From positions 32,481 through 52,302 of the forward strand of contig DKCH01000054.1 in NCBI GenBank assembly GCA_002449135.1: 19,822 nucleotides of DNA, written 5' to 3'. The DNA comes from Caryophanales bacterium UBA6879. GTDB taxonomy: Bacteria; Bacillota_I; Bacilli_A; RFN20; CAG-288. Under the pieces are notes generated by a model that was not told where the DNA came from, made no database searches, and saw only the letters and a list, made by a program, of their open reading frames with translations. Of the stretch, positions 14,593 to 19,822 are shown in pieces. The translations under genes and the position numbers were made by a program. The first letter of the stretch is position 1. Each line of letters opens with the position of its first letter.

Positions 14593-16314
14593 TTAAATCT
14601 TTCTAAATTGAGAATTGTAAAGTTCAGCATAATAGCCATTCAACTTTAATAGTTCTTCATGAGTTCCTTTTTCAAGAATTTTTCCATCTCCTAAATATAT
14701 AATCATATCGGCATTTTTAATAGTAGATAGACGATGAGCAATAACTATAGAAGTTTTACCTTTCATTATTTGGTCAAAATCTTTTGAAACAATTTGCTCA
14801 TTTAAAGTATCAATGTTACTAGTCGCTTCATCTAAAATTAAAATCTCAGGTGTTTGTAAAAATAAACGAGTAATACATAACAACTGTTTTTGTCCAGCAG
14901 ACAAGCCAGAATTATTAGAGACAAAAGTATCATATCCATTTTCCATTTGTTTAATAAAGAAATCGGCATTAGATTTTTTACTTGCTCTAATAATTTCATC
15001 ATAACTAGCATCAATTTTAGAATAAGAAATATTTTCTTTAATAGTTCCGTTAAAAATCCAAGTATCCTGTAATACCATTCCAATATGTTTTCTTAATTGA
15101 TCTCTTTTAATAGATTTAATATCGACATTATTAATTTTTATTTGACCACTACTAACATCATAAAAACGCATAATTAAGTTAATTAATGTTGTTTTTCCAC
15201 ATCCAGTTTTACCGACAATAGCTACATGGCTTCCTTTTTTTATTGTTAATGAAATATCATCTAAAATTTTCTTTTTATTGTCGTAAGAAAAACTAACATG
15301 ATCTAAAACTATGTCGCCATCACCAGCAAAATCTTGAACTTCACTAGAATCATCTATTTGCTCTAATTTTAATAACTTTTCAAGTCTAGCTGAAGAAGCA
15401 AAAGCTGTTTGTAACTGAGAAATAACTTCGCTAATTTCATTAAAAGGATTAGTATAGTTATTTGTAAACATTAAAAATGTCATTAAATTCCCTGTTGATA
15501 AAAAAATCACTTTATTAATTATAAGAATTGCTCCAATTACTGCAACAAAACCATAAATAATAGAATTAATAAGTCTCGTAGTTGGATTAATTAAAGAAGA
15601 AAAGAACATTGACCACTTATCATACTTTTTTAAATCTTTAGCTACCTCTTCATATTTCTTTATTGCCTCTTCCTGATAATTACTGCTAATTATAGTTTTT
15701 TGATTTTGTAAATTCTCATTAACAATCGCTGATAATTTTCCTCTATAATCAGATTGATTCCTAAATGTTTTAGCAGTTCCTTTTGCAATTAAAGATGAGG
15801 CTAATACCGAAAGAGGAGTTAAAACAAAAACAATCAATGCTAATTGATAAGAAAAAATAAACATCATAATTAAAATAGTAATAATAGAAAAAAGCCCTGT
15901 AAATAATTGAATAAATGTTTGAATAATTCCATCAGAAATTAAGCTAATATCATTAATAATAGTTGATATTAAATCACCATAAGAAGAATTATCTAAAGCA
16001 GAAATTTTAGCATTAATAATAGTCTTAAAAGAGAGATTTCGCATATCTTGTGCAACACAATAACTAACATAATTAGCTAAGAAAGCTAATATCCAATAGA
16101 ACAATGAACTAATTAATAAAAAAGCTAAAATTATATATAAATAATAACTAAGTAAAGAAAAATCGACCCCATTTTCCATACTATCTAATGCCTTACCAGC
16201 TAAAATAGGAATAAAGACATTACAAAAAACGTAAATTAAAGAACAAACAAAAGCAATTAAAAGTTTAAACTTATAAGGTTTGATAAAAGTTAAAATAAAC
16301 TTAAACTTCTTCAT
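14593..16314 (-). CDS. Heterodimeric ABC exporter, subunit with canonical ATPase site
   Basis: This is a half-transporter with one membrane domain (six helices within about 1-300) fused to one nucleotide-binding domain. The 573 residues fit the family. Walker A is GKTGCGKT (368-375), the Q-loop has Gln416, the signature is LSAGQ (471-475, Gly to Ala at the third position), Walker B is ILILDE (491-496, with catalytic Glu496), and the switch His is His527 in IAHRLS. It therefore supplies the intact hydrolytic site but a slightly altered signature, as in the second subunit of BmrCD/LmrCD/TM287-288-type pairs. It overlaps its partner by ATGA and must be translated with it. Substrates of such exporters are typically drugs, lipids or peptides; nothing here selects one. 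Confidence 0.94.
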   Translation of the reverse strand: MKKFKFILTFIKPYKFKLLIAFVCSLIYVFCNVFIPILAGKALDSMENGVDFSLLSYYLYIILAFLLISSLFYWILAFLANYVSYCVAQDMRNLSFKTIINAKISALDNSSYGDLISTIINDISLISDGIIQTFIQLFTGLFSIITILIMMFIFSYQLALIVFVLTPLSVLASSLIAKGTAKTFRNQSDYRGKLSAIVNENLQNQKTIISSNYQEEAIKKYEEVAKDLKKYDKWSMFFSSLINPTTRLINSIIYGFVAVIGAILIINKVIFLSTGNLMTFLMFTNNYTNPFNEISEVISQLQTAFASSARLEKLLKLEQIDDSSEVQDFAGDGDIVLDHVSFSYDNKKKILDDISLTIKKGSHVAIVGKTGCGKTTLINLIMRFYDVSSGQIKINNVDIKSIKRDQLRKHIGMVLQDTWIFNGTIKENISYSKIDASYDEIIRASKKSNADFFIKQMENGYDTFVSNNSGLSAGQKQLLCITRLFLQTPEILILDEATSNIDTLNEQIVSKDFDQIMKGKTSIVIAHRLSTIKNADMIIYLGDGKILEKGTHEELLKLNGYYAELYNSQFRKI

Positions 16315-18029
16315 TTAGTTTGCTCCTGAGATAAATAAAAATCTTTATAAACTTTAGAACTTTCTAATAATTCATTATGTTTACCACTAGCAATTAACTT
16401 TCCCTTTTCCAAAACAAGAATTTCATCAGCATCTTTAATTGAATTTACTCTTTGAGAGACAAAAATAACTAGTTGCTTTTTAAAATTATCCTTAATTGCT
16501 TTTCTTAAATTAAAATCAGTTTTAAAATCTAGAGCAGAAGAAGAATCATCCAAAATTAATATTTTAGGATTTTTAACAAAAGCTCTTGCTATTGCTAAAC
16601 GTTGTCTTTGGCCACCAGATAAATTTTTACCACCTTGGTTAATTAAAGCATCTAAACTGCCCTTTGATTCTAAAATATTTTCACCTTGAGCTAAAGAGAT
16701 TGCTTTTTCCATTTCTTCTTTTGTCGCATCTTTTTTTCCAAATTTTAAGTTAGATTCAATACTACCTGAAAATAAAACAGGATTTTGCTGTACTAAACCG
16801 ATATTTTCTAGAATTGATGATTCTTTATATTCTTCTATTCTTTTATTGTTTAGTAAAATTTGACCAACACTTGGATCATAAAAATGACAAATTAAATTAA
16901 TTAAAGTGGTTTTCCCTGAACCTGTTCCACCAATTATTCCATAAGTTTTTCCTTCTTCAAAATGATATGAAAAGTTTTCTAAAGAATAAGAAGAATCCTT
17001 ATTATATTTAAAAGATACATTATCAAATTCTATTTTGACTCTATCGTCTTTATTAAAATTTAAATTTCCTACTATTAATGAGGATTTTGCATCAATTACT
17101 TGCCATAATCTTTTAGCTGATGAAGAACCTTTAGAAAAAATAACAATTAAATTTGCAACCACAACTATAGCTGCAGCAATTTGGTTCATATAGTTTACCA
17201 AGGAAACAATAGCACCTTGAGTTAAAGTGTCAGTTGAAATATTAATGGCACCCAAGTACAAAATAGCCATCAAAGCAAAGTTAACAACAATAGTATTAAG
17301 TGGATTAGATAAAGAAGAAATCTTAGCTAACCGAGTCGAAATTTGTTGAATATTTCCGGTAATTTTAAAAAAGCGATTAGTTTCATATTTTTCCTTATTA
17401 AAAGCTCTAACTATTCTCGCCCCAGTAAGATTATCATCAACAATATTAGTTTCTAAATCTAAATTTTTTTGAATTTTTGTATTATAAGGAATAGCAATAA
17501 ATCCAATAATAAAAATTATCAAACCTAACAACACACCACTAACTAAAAAAATCCATGATAATGAAGGGGAAATAATAATAGACATAATAACAGAACCCAC
17601 AACAATAAAAGGAGCACGAATAGCTAATCTCAACATCATTGCAAAAGCATTTTGAGTTTGTATAATATCCGAAGAAAGTCTCGTTTGTAAACTAGAAGCG
17701 GTAAATTCATCTAATTCTTTATAAGAAAAAGTATTAATTTTTTTATATAAATCATTTCTAATAGCATAAGCATATTCAGCAGCTACCTTAACAGATAAAA
17801 TTTGACAAACCATTGTCATCAAAAAACCTACAATAGCTAAAGCTAATAAAATTAATCCTTCATTTATAATATAATTAACGCCCAAGTCACCATCGATACC
17901 TTTATCAATAATATCTTTAATAACCAAGGGAACAATTAAGCCAAAAACAGCCTCAAAAATTTTAAAAATCGGTGCCAAGATAATATAAAGAGTATAACTT
18001 TTAGAATATCGTGCAAAAATTTTAATCAT
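16311..18029 (-). CDS. Heterodimeric ABC exporter, subunit with degenerate ATPase site
   Basis: This is a half-transporter of 572 residues with six predicted membrane helices followed by a nucleotide-binding domain. Walker A is GGTGSGKT (367-374), the signature is the consensus LSGGQ (470-474), but Walker B ends ILILDD with Asp495 replacing the catalytic Glu, and the switch histidine is Gln526 (VSQRVNS). This Asp/Gln pair is the classic degenerate site of heterodimeric exporters such as BmrC, LmrC and TM287. It pairs with the canonical subunit encoded just downstream. No Shine-Dalgarno is visible before the ATG, and the candidate -10 is only 12 nt away, so the leader may be about 5 nt. It is divergent from the SWIM gene. 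Confidence 0.94.
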   Translation of the reverse strand: MIKIFARYSKSYTLYIILAPIFKIFEAVFGLIVPLVIKDIIDKGIDGDLGVNYIINEGLILLALAIVGFLMTMVCQILSVKVAAEYAYAIRNDLYKKINTFSYKELDEFTASSLQTRLSSDIIQTQNAFAMMLRLAIRAPFIVVGSVIMSIIISPSLSWIFLVSGVLLGLIIFIIGFIAIPYNTKIQKNLDLETNIVDDNLTGARIVRAFNKEKYETNRFFKITGNIQQISTRLAKISSLSNPLNTIVVNFALMAILYLGAINISTDTLTQGAIVSLVNYMNQIAAAIVVVANLIVIFSKGSSSAKRLWQVIDAKSSLIVGNLNFNKDDRVKIEFDNVSFKYNKDSSYSLENFSYHFEEGKTYGIIGGTGSGKTTLINLICHFYDPSVGQILLNNKRIEEYKESSILENIGLVQQNPVLFSGSIESNLKFGKKDATKEEMEKAISLAQGENILESKGSLDALINQGGKNLSGGQRQRLAIARAFVKNPKILILDDSSSALDFKTDFNLRKAIKDNFKKQLVIFVSQRVNSIKDADEILVLEKGKLIASGKHNELLESSKVYKDFYLSQEQTK

Positions 18030-18041
18030 ATTTACTATATA

Positions 18042-18047
18042 AGTATA
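18042..18047 (-). promoter_or_regulatory. Candidate -10 of the ABC exporter operon
   Basis: Minus-strand TATACT (five of six) lies 12 nt before the ATG, implying a very short leader. The -35 position falls in the 10-bp tandem repeat (18053-18072) and is a poor match (TTTTAA). Confidence 0.4.
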
Positions 18048-18052
18048 TCTAT

Positions 18053-18072
18053 TTTTAAAACATTTTAAAACA
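18053..18072. repeat. 10-bp tandem repeat in the exporter / SWIM divergent spacer
   Basis: TTTTAAAACA occurs twice, head to tail, with no spacer. The period matches one helical turn, so both copies face the same side of the DNA. It covers the -35 region of the exporter operon and lies about 30 bp upstream of the SWIM -10. It may be an operator or a curved A-tract element. Confidence 0.5.
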
Positions 18073-18100
18073 TTAAAAATATCATTAAGTTAGTCAGTTA

Positions 18101-18109
18101 TGTTAAAAT
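18101..18109 (+). promoter_or_regulatory. Extended -10 element 7 nt before the SWIM-protein ATG
   Basis: TGTTAAAAT (extended -10, five of six bases in the hexamer) ends at 18109 and the ATG begins at 18117. No Shine-Dalgarno is present in the 7-nt gap. Transcription should begin at or beside the A of the ATG, giving a leaderless mRNA. Confidence 0.45.
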
Positions 18110-18116
18110 AAAAAGT

Positions 18117-19544
18117 ATGGAAAATATAAGATTAGTTTACCTAAAAAGAACAAATACCATCTATCAAGGTTATGTCTATGACAAAGATAAAAAACAAGTT
18201 TTTCAAGTATCATTAGATTTTTCTCAAGGTAAATTAAAAAATTATAAATGCAATTGTAGTAGTAAATCTGGAAATATTTGTAATCATGTTAAAAGGGTCT
18301 TAGAAATTATTCAATTTAATAGACAATATTCTAATGCAAAAGACTTTAAAATAGAAAAATTTAATGAATTAGAACTTAACCAGCCAATTTTAAATAATGA
18401 AATAAGTTTAGAAAATTTTTTAAATAAAAACATAAAAGAATTATATCAAGATGGCGTTTTTTCACTCCAATTAAGGGCATACACTATTTTTTACACACTA
18501 AAAGATTTACAAGACATTACTAATTCTTTAGAATTTACTCAAAAAATATTTTTTAGTTTCTTCATTCCGGAATTTTTAGATAAAAGTGAGTTATATTTCA
18601 ATCAAGATTTAAATGAATTTTTTAATATTTTATCAATACCTTATGAAACAATTGATAAATATTTTTATATTTACCTAAAGTCAAAAAATTTTAATTCAAA
18701 AAATTCATTTGTTTATTTACAAAAAATTTTATCTAAATCGAAGCAAAATGTATTAATAAATAATTTTTTAAAAACAATCTATGACTTAGGAACTAAGAAA
18801 TTTTTAGAATTTATTTATTATTATGATTTAAAGCAAATTGATATTAACTTTGATCTACAAACAATGGATTTAGAAGTTTATAAAACTTTTATCAGTAATA
18901 GTATATTTTTTTCAGCATCAAAAATAAATTATGTTTTAAGTAAAACGAAAGATAATGATTTCAATCTTTTATATTTTATTCTTAATAATTTAAAAACATT
19001 AGAATATCTTCCACTAGCGCAAATCTTCGATTTTCTTTTAAAAAACGATGAAAACTTTAACCAAAATAAAATGGTTGAAATAATTATAAACACTGTGAAT
19101 AAAAAAACAAAATATGTACCAAATAACTTATACAAATTTGATCTATTATCATTATTAGATGAAGAAACGATTGATAATAATTTAGAAAAGCTACAAAAAG
19201 CTTTTTTAGGTGACATAACATCATTAAAAATTTCTTCAACATTAGATGAACTAATTCTTGGAATATATTATTATTTAATACCAGGTAATAAGGAAAAAAT
19301 TGAGGATCTTTTAATAAAAAAATCATTTAAATGTTTAAAAAATTTGAAATGGTTATCTCATGAAACTAGTTTGATGAATTGTTTTAAAATATTAGTTTCT
19401 ATTAATTCATCAAGACTATTAGAAATTATAAATTCAAGAGATTTTTATACTTGCAATTTATTACCTGAACATATTAAATATTTAATTCCAATTTTGAAAA
19501 AAAATAATCTCCTAGGGAAATTAAACATATACGAGGCTAAATAA
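18117..19544 (+). CDS. SWIM zinc-finger protein of unknown function
   Basis: Residues 45-57 read CNC-x7-CNH, the CxCxnCxH zinc-binding pattern of a SWIM domain, embedded in the typical GKLKNYKCNC strand and HVKRVLEI helix. SWIM domains bind DNA or proteins and often occur in, or next to, bacterial SNF2-family helicases (Bacillus subtilis YwqB/YwqA is one example). The other 400 residues are a Leu/Phe/Asn/Lys-rich, probably all-helical region that I do not recognise. There are no membrane segments or catalytic motifs that I can see. The stop TAA directly abuts the ATG of the next ORF, so the two are probably one operon. The protein is unusually rich in Phe, Asn, Lys and Ile. It is divergent from the ABC exporter genes. 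Confidence 0.8.
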   Translation: MENIRLVYLKRTNTIYQGYVYDKDKKQVFQVSLDFSQGKLKNYKCNCSSKSGNICNHVKRVLEIIQFNRQYSNAKDFKIEKFNELELNQPILNNEISLENFLNKNIKELYQDGVFSLQLRAYTIFYTLKDLQDITNSLEFTQKIFFSFFIPEFLDKSELYFNQDLNEFFNILSIPYETIDKYFYIYLKSKNFNSKNSFVYLQKILSKSKQNVLINNFLKTIYDLGTKKFLEFIYYYDLKQIDINFDLQTMDLEVYKTFISNSIFFSASKINYVLSKTKDNDFNLLYFILNNLKTLEYLPLAQIFDFLLKNDENFNQNKMVEIIINTVNKKTKYVPNNLYKFDLLSLLDEETIDNNLEKLQKAFLGDITSLKISSTLDELILGIYYYLIPGNKEKIEDLLIKKSFKCLKNLKWLSHETSLMNCFKILVSINSSRLLEIINSRDFYTCNLLPEHIKYLIPILKKNNLLGKLNIYEAK

Positions 19545-19822
19545 ATGTTTCTAAATAAATTATTATTAAACAATTACAAAAAATCACTTTCTGAAGTTAA
19601 TCTATATAATGAGTTTACTTTTACAAAAGATTTTTTTACACTTTATGATTTTTCCTATACATATACTAATGATTTTAATAATTTAATTTTTTTCGCGAAT
19701 TTAAAAATAAATAACAAGCTTTTACCTAATAGTTTATTTTTTTATTTATCTTCTTCAGGAACTATTAAAATAGAAGATAACAAATATAAAAACTATCATA
19801 ATTTTTTTGCTTATTCACTAAT
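19545..19822 (+). CDS. Start of an unrecognised ORF in operon with the SWIM gene (3' end outside window)
   Basis: An ATG directly follows the stop of the SWIM gene and the frame stays open to the window end (92 codons). GAGG at 19533-19536 lies 8 nt upstream and is a fitting ribosome site. The visible part is rich in Asn, Phe, Tyr, Leu and Lys, with no signal peptide and no motif I recognise. By analogy with SWIM/SNF2 gene pairs it could be the N-terminal, pre-helicase part of a SNF2-type protein, but nothing in these 92 residues shows that. Confidence 0.6.
   Translation, partial: MFLNKLLLNNYKKSLSEVNLYNEFTFTKDFFTLYDFSYTYTNDFNNLIFFANLKINNKLLPNSLFFYLSSSGTIKIEDNKYKNYHNFFAYSL

Noticed and set aside
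14813..15083. Three open frames overlapping the nucleotide-binding domain of the ABC exporter
   Set aside because: All fall over the Walker A to Walker B region of a clear ABC protein; no independent start signals.
18929..19326. Minus-strand frames opposite the SWIM gene
   Set aside because: No ribosome site or recognisable motif; the plus-strand frame has an intact SWIM finger and spans the whole region.
1..19822. Mycoplasma/Spiroplasma-type genetic code (TGA = Trp)
   Set aside because: Conserved Trp positions are TGG and no conserved gene is interrupted by in-frame TGA; TGA acts as a stop in three overlaps.
1..19822. CRISPR array, insertion sequence, prophage, toxin-antitoxin or other defence island
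   Set aside because: No regularly spaced repeats, terminal inverted repeats, transposase, integrase or effector motif found on either strand.

Overview
This window comes from an AT-rich, low-GC Gram-positive-type bacterium. It is most likely a Bacilli relative from the Erysipelotrichales/RF39/Mollicutes neighbourhood. The evidence is the heavy A/T bias, the firmicute-style Shine-Dalgarno sites (AAGGAG, AGGAGG), an RNase J-family protein, an ECF-type S component, and an rpsT/holA tail-to-tail pair as in Bacillus. The standard genetic code applies: conserved Trp positions use TGG, and TGA serves as a stop three times, each inside an ATGA stop/start overlap. This is ordinary, densely coding chromosome. 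I see no tRNA, rRNA, CRISPR array, insertion sequence, prophage or integrase.

Layout. 1-1980 (+) holds the end of purA and all of purB, the last two steps to AMP. 2011-2598 (-) is the rdgB/HAM1 nucleotide sanitiser. 2788-4494 (+) encodes an RNase J-family protein with a damaged metal centre, followed by a strong hairpin terminator shared with deoC (4549-5190, -). 5254-6420 (-) is an unrecognised membrane-anchored protein with NERD-nuclease-like spacing. 6547-6810 (+) is rpsT. From 12304 down to 6854 every gene is on the minus strand: fmt, an ECF S component, a cyclophilin, an ABC ATPase, its large permease and holA. Most junctions overlap or nearly so; the one real gap, before the cyclophilin, has its own -10.

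12481-13086 (+) is a NUDIX (ADP-ribose pyrophosphatase-like) hydrolase, convergent with and overlapping a FAD-dependent dehydrogenase (13083-14516, -). 14593-18029 (-) encodes the two half-transporters of a heterodimeric ABC exporter, one with a degenerate ATPase site. Divergent from it, 18117-19544 (+) encodes a SWIM zinc-finger protein, followed with zero spacing by an ORF that runs off the window.

The most informative signals are: the RNase J paralog with several replaced ligands; two uncharacterised genes (NERD-like and SWIM) whose best -10 elements lie 7 nt before the ATG with no Shine-Dalgarno, suggesting leaderless mRNAs; widespread extended -10 (TGn) promoters; several palindromes or tandem repeats in divergent intergenic regions; and the SWIM gene with its truncated partner. 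I found nothing that clearly proves a new system. The SWIM gene pair and the NERD-like membrane protein are the best candidates for undescribed function.
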